Translations under genes and position numbers: made by a program | The notes under the pieces: model-generated | What the model was told of the DNA's origin: nothing | Seen by the model: the letters and a program-made list of their open reading frames with translations, nothing else | The model's database searches: none | From: Margaritispora aquatica | Lineage: Eukaryota; Ascomycota; Leotiomycetes; Helotiales; Discinellaceae | Direction of reading: 5' to 3' | NCBI GenBank assembly: GCA_007644065.1 | Contig: VJWN01000002.1 | Span: 955,831 to 1,019,830 of the forward strand | DNA: 64,000 nucleotides | Part shown: in pieces, positions 22,602 through 35,100 of the stretch | How the letters are laid out: the number at the start of each line of letters is the position of its first letter | Numbering within the stretch: the stretch's first letter is position 1

Positions 22602-25600
22602 CTACGCATTACCAGTGACCCTTCTGATCGCCTTCCTCGCACCCTCACCAACAACCATCACTAGCCCTTCCTGCTCCAACATCCTCACCACCTCGCCAAA
22701 CTCCTGTGCCTCAACAGCAACACTACTCTGCTCGCCCATCCTCTTAACCACATCACTATACCGAGCCGACTGTCCCTGCCTCGTCATCTCATCCAGCAAT
22801 GACAACACTGCAGTCTTGAGATCCGCCTTCCGCCGCCTCTCGCTCGCGCTCGTGCCTTCGGTCAGGAGACTCATATCGATGAGGCCAGTTCGGGAGTCCG
22901 TGGCTGCTTGCTTCAGTGCGGACTTGATGAGACGCACGGCTTCCTTGACGTCGTCTGCTGTGACTGTCTCAGACAGGCGCATCTTGGCGTGTGCTTCCGA
23001 GAGACGGATCATGGATTCGAGCTGTCGCGTTGTGGCAGTGATGCGGCGCTCGGCGGCGCGGACATCCTCGCCAAGCTTGCGCATCTCAACATAAGCGTCG
23101 ACGAGCTCTTTGGAGGCTTCGGGACTGATGCGTGGCTGACATTTGGTGCGAGCGTAGGAAATGTATGAGGTCAGAAATTCGATTGGCTGTGTAGTTGTTA
23201 GTAATTGTAGATAGAGTTGGAGAGGATCAACTTACTAAAATCTCCAGATTGCCAGCGGCACTTTGTGGTTTGTCGTCCAAATACATGCTCAACAAATGTC
23301 TAGCAAGACGACGATCGTTTGTCTCATCTATACGATCTAGAATGAGATAAACGAGATCGAAACGAGAAAGTAAGGTCGGGGGTAAATCGATGTTCTGGGG
23401 AACTGGCAGGTTTGGGTTGTACTTGCTACCAATAGGATTGGCAGATGCCAGAATACTAGTTCGTGCATTAAGAGTTGTGATAATTCCAGCCTTAGCAATA
23501 GAGACTGTCTGCTGTTCCATGACTTCGTGCAAGACTGATCTTGTCGCATCAGACATCTTGTCGAACTCATCGATACAGCAAACACCTCCATCGGAAAGGA
23601 CCAGAGCTCCAGATTCGAGAACAAGCTGTCTCGTTTCTGGATCTCGAGTAACATAAGCCGTCAAACCAACTGCTGAAGATCCCTTTCCACTGGTATACAC
23701 ACCACGGGGAGCGATCTTGTGGACGTACATCAAAAGCTGGGATTTAGATGTCGATGGATCACCACACAGAAGGATATTGATATCTCCTCTGTACTTAGGA
23801 CTTCCGCCCTTCTCGAAGGACTTGTTGGTGCCACCAAAGAGCTGCAGAAGAATTCCTTTCTTGACATCGTCCATTTCGAAGATACTAGGAGCAAGGGAAC
23901 GGGAGAGGAGATCATAAATATCAGGCCGTGCTGCAGTAGCCCTAATCTTCTCCTCTTCTTCATCACTGACTTTTCGGGTCTCCTCAATGTTGCTAGACAC
24001 CTCTTCAGAGATATCCTGTTCAACTGTCGAGGAATCGATACCCATACGCTTTTTATCGACCTTCTGAATGTGCAGAACATCAATATATGTTTTGTATGTA
24101 CTTTTCAGAGTGCGCTGTTTTGGGTTGACTCGGACAGGGCTGGCTTTGAAGATGCCTGTAATTTCTACTCTATCACCAGCTTTACAGAGATCCACCAATT
24201 CGTCATATGCACACATTGATACTGAATGTGGCGTTTGACCTGCTGGCACAGAGTCTGGTGTTTCCTGAAGTTTGATGACCTGCTTGTCCATGAAACCTGA
24301 ACGATTGTGTACAATTTGCATCGAGTTGGGCGAGTCACAAATTGGACGAGGGCATTTGGTAGGCTCGGCAATCTTGCCGCGATCAATATCGACCTTAACA
24401 GTATGATTACAAACCTGACATCTGAAGAACGCATCCTTCATATCAGGAATGATAGGTGTAGTGCGAATGACAAGACCCTTGATAGCTACAATTTTGTCGA
24501 CATCGGATGGATTGAGATCTCTCATATTGATCGTAGTATCCAGGCCAAATGGCCTGACTCTATACGATCGCTTTTGAACCTCCTGGCACAAGTCAACCTC
24601 GGATGAATCGTCAGGTCTGGGGGTTGCAACATCCCCGTCATCCCGATCTGAGCTGGGGACAGGTGGTTCTGAACTCATGATCCGTGTTCTATTGGAAGGC
24701 GCCGTGCTTTGAGACTGCGATTGTCTTTGCCTTGCCATCTGTGCTTCCGCGAGTTCGTACATGATATCCTTAATTCCTTGGTCCATAAGGGTCACAATAT
24801 CTTGAGGATAGTCCTGTGCTTGTTGCCAGAGCTTTTTGGTTGGAGGATACGACTTGAGATTGCGGAAATCGAGATTAAGACTAGTAACGCCCAGAGTCAA
24901 CATGTTCTGCATCATCTGTACGTATTCTTTCGTGTTCGAGTCCAGATCCTCTCTTGTTTCCTCTTCAGATAGGCCATCTGACCACATACGGTATTTCTTG
25001 GTGAAATTCCGTAGGAAATCCTTAAAAACAGAGAGGGTATCATTAATTGAAACATTGGTTCCCCAGATGCAAAGGGTAGAAGTTCCTCCCATCGCTTGCG
25101 CGTCAGAGGTTGTGGGGTCCACATTTGAGAATGATGGAGCTTCCGCCTCATCTGCTGGGATAGAACGAACAACCCGACCGCTTTCATCTGTGAATATACG
25201 TTGTCGAGCTCGAGGGGTGTTGATATTATCTGAATTGATATCTCCACGTCTCGAATTATTGACGGCAGACCCGGGCCCAGCTCCTCTGGATGAGCGAACA
25301 AAAAGAGCACTGCTGTCACTATGGATGTTGTCTGGTTGGCTCGATTGAAAACCCGCACCAAGTTGACGTCCAGGACTGGAGCTTGCATATCGAATAGGTG
25401 ATGATTCTGAGTCAACATTAGTGGCAGAAGATATGACGCCTCGAGTTACACTCACCACCAAGCAGACCACTCGTTGTCGCCCTAGGTGTACGAGAACCGT
25501 CGTCATCATTTGTCGACTGGGTATTGGTCATCTGTCGCAAAGGCGAACTGATGTCTCTCTCTCGATTTGCTCTCGCTAAGTCTGCTGGCGAGGAGCGATA

Positions 25601-25804
25601 GATCATGGGGGAGGAAGATGGAGGAGCCCTTCGAGGTGTACCAATTGCTGCACCACTTCCTGACGCCTGCGACGATGCTGCTTCATTTTGAAGTTGGGCG
25701 GCAGCAGGATCAGGAGGAGAGCTTGGAATTGCATTTCTCTGGGACTTTCGTTTAGGTGTTGCGCTTTGCGAGCTGCGCTGTCGTCGATGGGAAGGCGACG
25801 ACAT
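22602..25804 (-). CDS. MCM4: MCM4 subunit of the replicative helicase
   Basis: Subunit of the Mcm2-7 hexamer that loads at origins and unwinds DNA in the CMG complex. Exons in coding order: 25804-25456, 25406-23236 and 23186-22602, giving 1034 residues. A Ser/Thr/Pro-rich N-terminal tail with many SP/TP sites is the usual target of CDK and DDK. The zinc motif (CQVC with later CPRPIC), Walker A GDPSTSKSQ, Walker B CIDEFDKM, sensor-1 SILASANP and the SRFDL arginine finger are all present, followed by the C-terminal lid and winged-helix part. The order and the N-terminal tail single out Mcm4 among the paralogues. MCB-type sites lie about 115 bp upstream. The start is the ATG before SSPSHRRQRSS; an earlier in-frame ATG would add six residues. 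Confidence 0.96.
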
Positions 25805-25900
25805 TGTGTAAATGTTGTGCAATATTGTGTTGTATTGTGTTTGGTTGATGGAGGGACGGTTTGGAATAAGGAGGTGAGCGGGGAGAGAACTTCACTTTTG

Positions 25901-25941
25901 GTCGCGTCTCATCGCGACGCGTCCAAAATCACTTTACGCGA
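25901..25941 (-). promoter_or_regulatory. MCB-type (ACGCGT) cell-cycle site cluster upstream of MCM4
   Basis: A perfect MluI cell-cycle box, ACGCGT, lies at 25917-25922 and is flanked by two near matches (GTCGCGT at 25901 and TACGCGA at 25935). It is about 115 bp upstream of the MCM4 start. In yeasts the MBF complex binds ACGCGT to drive G1/S replication genes including MCM genes; use here is inferred. Confidence 0.6.
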
Positions 25942-26573
25942 CTTCCCGAAACGGCTTAGTTCCTGTCAGAGTTGTAGCCTTGTGCATCCAAACATCTTTC
26001 GTTGAACATTTGGGTTCAAGCACGCCAGTATGTATCTACGATCTCGCTCCTCTACCTGAACTTGATAAGCTTGTATGTTTGAGGGCTCTACATAATTTTC
26101 AAGACCTAGTGGACAACAAAACAGAACGCAGAAATATATCACCTATCACGTGACTTAGAGATTGTCCGACCCCTTCACCTCAGGGCATTGTGGAACCCCT
26201 CGTAAGACATTAGTATGTGTTATTTCCTATGTGAAATCTTTTTGGTCAATTATAAGCTATACAAGCTTAAGAATGAGAAGTTACTGTTGACATTCGCTTA
26301 GCCAACAGGGGTTGCTGATCTCGCTGTGGTAAAGCTTGTTATTCAGTTCAAGGACTTCCATTCATGCTTTCTAAAAAAAAAAACTCCTGTTCTTCATTGA
26401 TTTTGTCACGTCGCGTTTTGCAGGTCTGCAATTCTGCAGGTCAATAAGTCTTAGTCGCCGCTAGTAGTTCAGCAAGTCTCTCCTGGAATGGTGAATGAAA
26501 GACATGATGAGGTGTTTTGAGGAGACTCTTATTCCCGTATCTATTGATTAACAATATCGACGTCCAAACCGGT

Positions 26574-26828
26574 CTATACTGAACTAGGAGGAAATTCATC
26601 GCCGTTATGCGCTTCTGCAATGCCCTCCCTGAAATTAGAGCCAATCAGCGCTGATCGTATTTCGATCAGCTCGCTTTCCAGCTCCTGAGCCCTCTTGCGT
26701 TCGTATTGATGTAACACATCAATCTCCATATCTCTATGTAGCCATAGATAGAGGCTCATAAACGCTAGCAAGACGGCCATACCGAGAGCTATAGGTAAAG
26801 GGTATGGTCTGAACCGGTGTTTGTGCAT
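26574..26828 (-). CDS. possible small single-pass membrane protein
   Basis: An 84-codon frame beginning MHKHRFRPYPLP, with one hydrophobic segment (IALGMAVLLAFMSLYLWL) followed by a charged, helix-prone tail (YERKRAQELESELIEI). It resembles the layout of many small fungal membrane proteins but no family is recognised. A longer in-frame start at 26855 and an upstream hydrophobic frame at 26852-27064 exist; whether they belong to one spliced gene is unclear. Confidence 0.3.
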   Translation of the reverse strand: MHKHRFRPYPLPIALGMAVLLAFMSLYLWLHRDMEIDVLHQYERKRAQELESELIEIRSALIGSNFREGIAEAHNGDEFPPSSV

Positions 26829-27400
26829 CTTCACTGACACCACACTTAACATCAACTTTGCCCGTCATCGTGCGAACTGTGTTGAATAATAGCGAGAAAC
26901 AATCTCAGAGTTGACCTTGCTCTCTGATTGTGAAATCGAGAAAGGATGGCCCGCAGCAGACGCGTAAATAATGGTGATGTAAACAATCCCAGAAGCAGAC
27001 TCGCAACTATCCTGTACTTAACTCCTGCCAACACAACGCTAGCCCACCCCATCACTTGTAACAAGTTACTACGCCAACTGTCATCCTAGAGCTGCCACTA
27101 AAAGCATGCCGCCGAAAACTTCCCCTCTAAACAGAGCCGATATATCCAGGCCAGAGTTATGTAGCGTAACGTCCGCGTCATTATATAAAGTGAGAAGAGA
27201 GATATCTACAACTCCAAGAAAAGCTATTTACAACATATAAATACCCACCAACGCCATTTACCGTCACCCAGAAGGCGCCAAGAGCGACGCTCAAGGTCAG
27301 GTCAAACTGATGTAGGTGGAGAGGCACAAACTTCGACTGGTCGCCAATTCAAAGATTCGCCAAATTCGCCAAATTAGCTGACTCACTAGCCCCGACTTCA

Positions 27401-27446
27401 AAAACCCCGTAGCGAGGGGTTTTCTAGAGGCCCCCAAAGGGGGCCT
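27401..27446. repeat. two tandem perfect hairpins
   Basis: Hairpin 1 (27401-27423) has an 8-bp stem aaaacccc/ggggtttt with a 7-base loop. Hairpin 2 (27428-27446) has an 8-bp stem aggccccc/gggggcct with loop aaa. They are 4 bases apart, and a T5 run follows at 27451. They look like back-to-back intrinsic terminators or a GC-cluster element, which is unexpected in a fungal intergenic region. Confidence 0.7.
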
Positions 27447-27950
27447 TGAGTTTTTGCTATTTTGACTTCTTGGAAATCGGTTGGGTTTTTAGCTTTAATT
27501 TATTTTTGCGTGTATTGAGGGAGACTTGAAGGGTGGGAGAATCGCGGCGGGTTGTAGTTTTTGGAGTAGGTTAAGCGAGCTCGTGAGTCGAGTTGAAGAA
27601 TAAGGTACCTTACGCGTGGGCTCCGGAACTATTGTTTTTCTTGGAGTTGATTAATCTTTGATATTTAAGCATTGCTTAAAGTGCGCTACATTTTGTACAA
27701 GTACCCAAGGTAAGCAACTGCTTTACCAAAAACCCTCGGGCTACACAAACAACAACGTTCTCCATCCATCTTCGCCACCACCACAGTCTCCTAGTCCTGC
27801 TCAACTCGCCGACACTATCAAAAAGCATACAAAATATCTCCCAATCCACCCCCACTAGCTCAACGCCTTTGATCGTGTGCCCTCCCTTGCCTCTCGGTGT
27901 TTACTTTGTTGGAGACGCCTAATCACCGGGATTAAATGGTATATCTAAAA

Positions 27951-30900
27951 TTACAATGGTATGGAACCATCTGGTTTCGGCGACGGCATAGGGGAAGCAT
28001 CGTACAAATCCTTTTCAGCATCCTCCTCCTTAAGAATAACCTCCCCTACATCATCAACTTCCAAATCCGCTTTTCTCTCAACCTCCTCCCAAGCACCATC
28101 CAACCACGTATCATTCCTCCACGCATCAACCTCCCACTCCGGATCCTGAACCTCCACAATCGAAATATCTATCTTCGGAGTTGAATAAACCTCAACCACG
28201 ATCTTGGGACCCTGACTCGTGGGAGTCGCAGCAGGAGTCACCGCAGGTGTTGATTGTTTCGCCCCTAAGCACTTGGCTCGTTTTGGTGTTGATATTGAAA
28301 GCGCGCTGTCAAACGTCCTCTTTTGAGGAATAATCCTAGTTTCAACCACCTGAAAACTCGCGGAGGGCGACCGCCGCTCACTGAATGACTTGGGTAGAAT
28401 CGATGCTGGTGGAAGAATTGGTGGTTTTTCGCCATACAAATGTACCCTGAGGTGAGTATGAATAGCCTTGAAAAGACCCAGTAATTTCGGTGCTTCCTGA
28501 ACTTTCCCAACTTTCCACATAGCTAGAAGCTTGAGGGCTATACCCGCGACAATCCGCTTGAGTTCCCATAAGTTATCTGGGTCGGTGAAGTCACGACCAA
28601 CCATTCCAGCTGACTGTGCCAAGATACGGATGGTATCCGTAGGTAGCATGCCGATAGTTGTTGTTGTACTCGTCTTTGCACGGAATCTCATCTGAAGACG
28701 TTGATACCAGGATGATACATATGGATTGGTCAATATATTGCCTGAAGGGGCTTTCTCACTGAGCCAGAAAGACAAGGTAGCTTCAAAAACAGGAAGTGGG
28801 ACCTGTGCAAGATGAGCTGCAGTTGCAATTCCGCGTGATAGATTCCACAAAATTTTAATATCTTCTGACCTGTAGCCACTGAATTCAAGAAGTGTATAGT
28901 TCATTCTGAGATTGGGCTCATCATCACTCCTTTCGAAGTAAGAAAGTATTTCATCTATCTTTTCAGCGTTGTTTGGTAGAGTAGTCTGATCCCGCTCCTG
29001 TAGTCCACGTTCAGCAAGTAAAGTTTGCCCCCAAGCATTTTCAGCGATCTCACGACAAATTGATCGTCTCCGATCGATTGGCCAAGACTTCCAGACCTCA
29101 ACTGAAACTATAACTTTATTGCTCATTTTGTAATGACCAATGTAGAAAAGGGCTTCGCTTGGATCTTTGATGAGAACAGGATACGTTTTCCCGATCTCTC
29201 CATTCTTTTCTTTACCTTCCACTAGAGTTAATGCTCTCTGTGAGCCATGTCTTGGAGATAACTCGTGCTCTTCGGGTATTATAGTCAGCATCTCCGGCCA
29301 ATGGACTATCTTGCTCCGGACAGCATCGGAGACGAGGTGATGTGCCGCGAGAGGCCCAACATTTGTTCCGATGAATGCAGATGTGAAACATGCCTGCAAC
29401 GAACACGGTAGAATTGGCGAGAGTTGTAACGAAGGCCCGAATAATTCAGCAAGTCTTGCTCTAATATTTGAACTTGGATTGGGAGTGGATTTCTGGTGCG
29501 CGCTTTCAATTAAATTCTGAGTAGGTGCAGGACTAACAGGTCCTTTACTACCACTGCGAGGCTCAAGACTATAAGCTCTGTCTGTGTCTGCAGGCAGAGG
29601 ATCTCGTGACGCAGAAATCCGGGCGCGAAGTTCCTTTTGACGAGGCTCAATTGCTGCAGAAATCGTTTTCGGCATCACTGTTAGCTCAAGGCTTGTTGCT
29701 GGAGCTTCGATAAGAGAAGTATTTTGCTCAGACGGGGCTTGTGGCGAGGCAAACCGTGACGCAAGCATAGTCTCCTCGGAGTCGCCGCTTTCGTCAACCT
29801 CATCAGGGTCGACTATCGGAGCTGATGAAATTGGCTCTGAGCCCGCGTGGCCATCTCTTAGGCTGTGATTACCACTTATCGGCGGTGATGAGTCGGAAAG
29901 GTCCGTCTTCTTTGGAGCCGAAGATCCAAGACCAAAGCTTTTGATTACCGCGCGGTGGAGTGGCGGAGAATTTTTGACTGCCTTAACCTCACTAGCTTTT
30001 TCCTCCTGAAAGCGTGGGATGCGAAGCTGTTCGTTTAGTGCCGCTTCAGTAAAATTTAGACGTGCTTGAAGAATCCTAATCTGCCGTTGAAGCCCAATTA
30101 CTGTGACTGTTCCGGCTAGAGTATTAGGGTCATCAAATCGCATGCTGTTCTTGAGCTCCTCAAGTTCAGCAGTATGCTTCTCCTGCTGAGCCTTTACTTC
30201 CATTTCCAGCTGCGAAACTCGATCAACAGTTTCCTGGTTCCAAGTACTCATCATTTCGAGCTGATTTTCAGCTTTCGAAAGCTCCATAGCCTTACGTTGG
30301 AATCTTTGATCTTCAGCTCGTAGCTCAGCATTCTTAACGTTGAGCTCTTTCGCTAGCCTCTTTCTCTCGGATTTTTCGGCTTGCCACTTGTTCTGAGTGA
30401 GACCAAGTTCCCGTTTCAGTTTCCTCATCTCGGAATCATGGGTTTCTTTCAAGGATGCTCTAAGCTCTTGACACTTCTTGCCAACAACAGCTTCAAGCAT
30501 TCGGGTTTGCAAGGCTGCAAAGTCCCTCATCATATCGCCCGAGTTTAGTCCCGACAAGTTGATTCCGTCAATTTCCTGTTTGAAGAAGGGGGCGGGTTGG
30601 AAAGCTTTTGCCTCATTGAGAGGATGCGATGGATCATTTACCCAAGAGGCATCCACCTTTGAAGGTGTCTGCATGCCCGATTCTTCTTCCGGCACGTAGT
30701 TTGTAATGGAGGAGGATGATTCCGGAGCAGTTGCACCAATTTCAGCCATATCACCATCAAAGACAGATCCTTCAGTATCGGTAGATATTTCAGCGAAAGC
30801 TGTATTGCAGATCGTGTCAGAGTGTCCTGCTTGTTAAGAATAAGGATGTTCAAGTGGGTGACTAACCTGCTTCTTGAGACTCAGGATCTATAGAAATGAC

Positions 30901-31621
30901 CGTCAAGAACTTTCGGTCCAGCGCTTGATGACAGAGCTCTGTATCCAGATAACCCCAACTTGAGATTGGCAAGCCTGGAGGGAAGCGAGGATACTGATCA
31001 CTAAACTGCCACCTATAAAAGTTTGGGGCCAAATAATCCGAAGTACAAGGGAAGAAAGGTAACAACCTTGCTGATGTTCGGTACACAAGTGGACGCCCTA
31101 TTTCGCGTTCTGTTTGGGGTGATGAGTAACCGACCTCTTATTTACACATGCTAACTTGAATGCTTAACATACCAATGGTATCTATGAGCCGCTTTCTCAA
31201 CTCAATTGCCGCTCCGAGGCTTGGATCAGTCTCCGGAGCTTGAGAGACTCTGTTGGACTGCACATGGTCTAAGACGCCATCTTCTTCACTTCCACCTGTG
31301 ACACGAACATGGACGCGACCAGCGATGAGAGCACGTGCTAGAGTTTCAAGATCTGCTTTGCTCCATCCTTCGGTTGAGGGTAATTTGTTCTTATTTGAGA
31401 CCAAGGATGGAAAACTGGTGCTGTTTTCACTCATTCTAATCTCAACATCCCAAGACAGTGATCCCGGTTGACTTCCATGGGAGTGGAAATGTGCACTGAA
31501 TGCTGATATCATTAGCCTAGATCGACTAAGTGTTTGGGATTTTCTCTAAGTTACCATCATTTCTTAATTGAGTTAAATTGGTGTGGATTAATTCCTTTAA
31601 TGTAGAGGAGCTTGAAGCCAT
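27951..31621 (-). CDS. uncharacterised 1167-residue coiled-coil protein
   Basis: Unrecognised. Four exons in coding order: 31621-31555, 31502-31173, 31097-30867 and 30826-27951. Exon 1 starts MASSSSTLKELIHTN and joins exon 2 (AFSAHFHSHG) through an intron with GTAACT, a CTAAT branch and CAG ends, so the shorter starts inside exon 2 are rejected. The protein has a conserved-looking N-terminal block (RPLVYRTSARLLPFFP and YRWQFSDQYPRFPPGLPI). A long charged coiled coil (roughly residues 290-440, EMRKLKRELGLTQNKWQAEK and following) comes next, then a Ser/Pro-rich disordered segment. A folded domain with LFYIGHYKMSN and VEVWKSWPIDRRRSI follows, and the tail is acidic. The exon 4 acceptor is a NAGNAG site (30829 or 30826). 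No enzyme motif is seen. Confidence 0.8.
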
Positions 31622-32121
31622 CGATGTCGTGTTTGGGGGAATGCAAGCCTCAGTGCCAACGCGAAGGGAGTATCAGTCCAATGATTCCCATTTTCAGAAC
31701 ATCTATATTCATAAGCCTAAATAAGATCAAGTGAGGTAGTTTCACAGCAATGAGAGCAAGTGACCGGGTTAGTTTCGTGAGTGTTCGTTTGTAGTGACTT
31801 GGATGAAATCAATGAGGTCGGTGTTTACCTATTTGCTGACTAAGCATTGCCTTGGCGCGAGGTCCAGGCGAGTGAGACCTCCTTACCTAGGAATGTAAGT
31901 CTTACTATATGTGAGTACTCAGCTAGTACATATAGATGCATAGCGAAGAGAAAAGCAGATTACAATTTCGCGGGAGGTTTTGTTAATTTGGACTGACACG
32001 TCTCTAGATTGGTGGATATTCTCATCTATTCGATTTTGATATAATTTAAATACGTTGATGTGTATATTTACAGCCGCCCAAAACGCCTTCGCAATGCTCC
32101 TCAGCCAGAATCATTCAAAAA
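31622..32121. other. intergenic region, no gene seen
   Basis: About 0.5 kb between the start of the coiled-coil gene and the UTP20 stop codon; promoter and 3' UTR space. Nothing recognised. Confidence 0.5.
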
Positions 32122-35100
32122 TCAATACTCCGCCCGCCTATCCCTATGTTCCACTCCACGCTCCTTCCTCCTCTCCTTCTTCCGCTCAACCTTCTTCCTC
32201 TTTCCCTCTCCATGCTTCTCAGGTTCCTTAATCGCCTCAATCTTCCTCTTTCCACGTCTGCTCTCTCTTCTGTTCTTCACCTCTTGTCTGACACGAAGCA
32301 ATGCCTCTGTGTATGTCTTTGTCCCCACCTTCCTCTTAAGGCTCTCCATAATCTCCTCAGATACAGATTCCAGGCCTGTGAAGGCTGATTTGACGTTCTC
32401 GTCTATTGAGTAGGGGTTCTTGATTTCCGCATCCGTAATGTTGGACAATGGAAGAATAATGGTTTGCAGGGAGGGAGTGAGTAGCTCGGTAGAAAGTTGC
32501 GATGTGAGGAGTTGGATCAGCTTGAGCGCAGCTGTTTTTGGAAGAATCGAAGGAAGGAGGTTTGTGGGTTTCAGCTCCTTCCTTAATATGAAAGAAAGTC
32601 GTTCGAATAAATACTGAAGAGCTGATCGCTTCTCGCCTTCCTCATCATCGCCGTCCTCCTCATCGATGTCATCTACCTCTCTTTCAGAGCTGGCTGGTTG
32701 AGGGCGCCATACCAAGTCATTGGCAGCGGCACATCTAGTCAAAAACACGAGGTTGCGGACAACTTCATCCGCTAGGTCGGATGTAAACTCTGGCGACTTG
32801 AAGATATGGGCGGTACGACGAATCAAATCCTGGACATTACTTCCTGACAGTGCTAAACCACCTGAACCTTTCATGGGTAGAGGTTTCAGACCATTTTCGA
32901 CGTTTGATCGCGCAAAATCCGTGAAAGAGGCAGTCATCAGTCTGGCGGCCGCTAATTTGACCTCAGGGTTGGGAAACGATAAACATTTACTGATGGTGTT
33001 CCACAAAGACTTTAACTTTGATGACAAAAGCGTGGTCGAATACTGCTGAACGAATATCAAGGCTAGTTTGAGAGCCTCCACCACCGGTTCCCATTCAGAA
33101 TCGACATCAGGCTCATCGGTAGCTGTCTGCAGTGTAGATGTGATTTTCTCGATAAGAAGTGGCACATCGGCGTCTTTAGCAGCACCACTCTCGTAGTATA
33201 TGCCCCAAACATGTAGAGCATAATGCAAAAATGCACCATCAGGTCGACTAACCCATCCTCGGATCTCGTTGAGGAATGAAGCCGTTTTCTCATCATTTGC
33301 TCTCTTGAAGATCTCTTTGATCAACTCACCAGCCGCTTCTTTGCACGCAATGGTATCGTCATTGACAATAACTGCTACCAATTCAGGAAAGCATGCGGCC
33401 GATATTTCCTGCACATACTCTGTTGATGACTTCGTGAGCAGGATATGAATGAGCTCCATGACAGATAATCGTCCACTTGCCAAATCGTACTTGAGGTTTT
33501 CTGCAATGAATTTGAGCTTTGCAGCCCAGCGCTTCTTAGCTTGAGGATATTCTCGCAGGAATTGGGCGAAAGACCCTCTTGCCATATCTCTTGTGCCTTG
33601 ATCGGAATTCGTGACCATGACCTCACCGATATGGTCCAATGTCTCGTAAACCTTAGCCGTTTCAACCTTCGCATCTAGGACAGCACGAATAAAGGTAAAT
33701 GGAACATGTCTTTTATCTGGCTCTGTCAGATCGTCCTTGATCTTCTCAAGAATCACGTCGATTGCAGTAGCCTTGATTGGCACATCTTGTCGACTTCGCA
33801 AAACCACAGAAAGGAGTCTTAGAGCAGCCTGCGAGATATCGGAGCTTGCAGAGGGACTATTCTTTATAGATTGCACAGCTTCGGCGGCAGCGACACGGTA
33901 CAAATTGGTCCCATCCTCCTTTCCTGGAGTCAACGTGACTTTAACAATAGTTGCAAGCAGACGAAATGCACCAATTTTAACCTCTTCCTCGGTTGAAACG
34001 GCAGCATCGCCAATGATTGGAATAAAACCAGCCAGATTTTTTGTTGTTCGAAGATCGTCGTATTTGCCCAGAAGAGAGTACAAAACATCAAGAGCAAATT
34101 TGACAAGCTTGTAGGTATGAACTGTGGTGCTGCCGCGATCATTGCCCTTTCGAGCACCCTTTTGAATCAGGTACTTCTTGAGTCTATAGTCTTCCTTGGC
34201 AACATGTTCTGGCTTCTGGCTGTTGTAAACATCTTGAATGACCTCGTAACAAAAGATTAAGCTGTCCTGACTTTGTGCTGCAGAATTCCTGAGGAGACCT
34301 TTGCTGATTCGGTTAAGGAGTTCGTCAATTTTTCGAACCATCTTGAGATTTAGCTTCTCCTTCAGTAAAGCCTGGATTGGCTTGACAAGATCCGTTAGGC
34401 GACTCAGAGTTGCAGTTGCCGAAATCAATTCCATAGAGTCACGACTCTTATTCTTCTTAACTTCAATCATCTTACTTGTGTATTCTTCGGCGTCCTTCTC
34501 TTGTCCGGTGGCTCCAAAGATGTCATCCATGATGATTGCGACGATAGATGGAAGACAATAGTCCAGATCACCAGGGGAAGTGCTGGGTATTATCTTTTCG
34601 AGGATAGAATGCATTGTGTATGAGAGGACGTGGAGCTGGTAGCCTTGCTTAAGTGCTCCTCTGAGCTCTTTCAGGACAAAGCCGACGCTCGAAGGACCTA
34701 ACAAGACGCAAATCTCAGCCAAAGTCTCTCTTGTGGCTTTGCGCGACTCGTCGGCTTTACTCCGAAGGATGTGGCAAATATCTGTCAAAACAGCAGGAAG
34801 TCTTGCATGTAGCTGCTCTTCCGGGAGCAACTTAAGGAGCTTAACGACAATTATAGCAACGCGTACCCGAAGGCTGACGGTCGACTCATCTTTGTCGTGG
34901 AGGTACTTGATCAGTGGAGGCAAAAAATTGGAAGTAAGGTCGTCTGCAAGCTTCTGGTGTCCTCCGGGCATAGTCTTCACCAATGTGCACGATTTTTTCG
35001 GTGGTTGGGATGTCGAGTCTGAATCTTCTTGTCCGGACACAGCATCAGTCAATACTTGTATATCTTGAAAAGGTGCCGCGTCCTCAATGGCCACCGCCAG

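Larger units (their letters stand above)
25805..27950. other. 2.1-kb gene-poor intergenic tract
   Basis: It holds the MCM4 promoter with ACGCG-type sites, a possible small membrane-protein ORF (26574-26828), an A10 run near 26375, imperfect direct repeats of ttcgccaaatt at about 27349-27380, and two tandem GC-rich hairpins at 27401-27446. No confident gene is present in 26860-27950. Confidence 0.5.

Noticed and set aside
26852..27064. 70-codon hydrophobic minus-strand frame
   Set aside because: Could be an upstream exon of the small membrane protein, but no convincing splice pair joins them.
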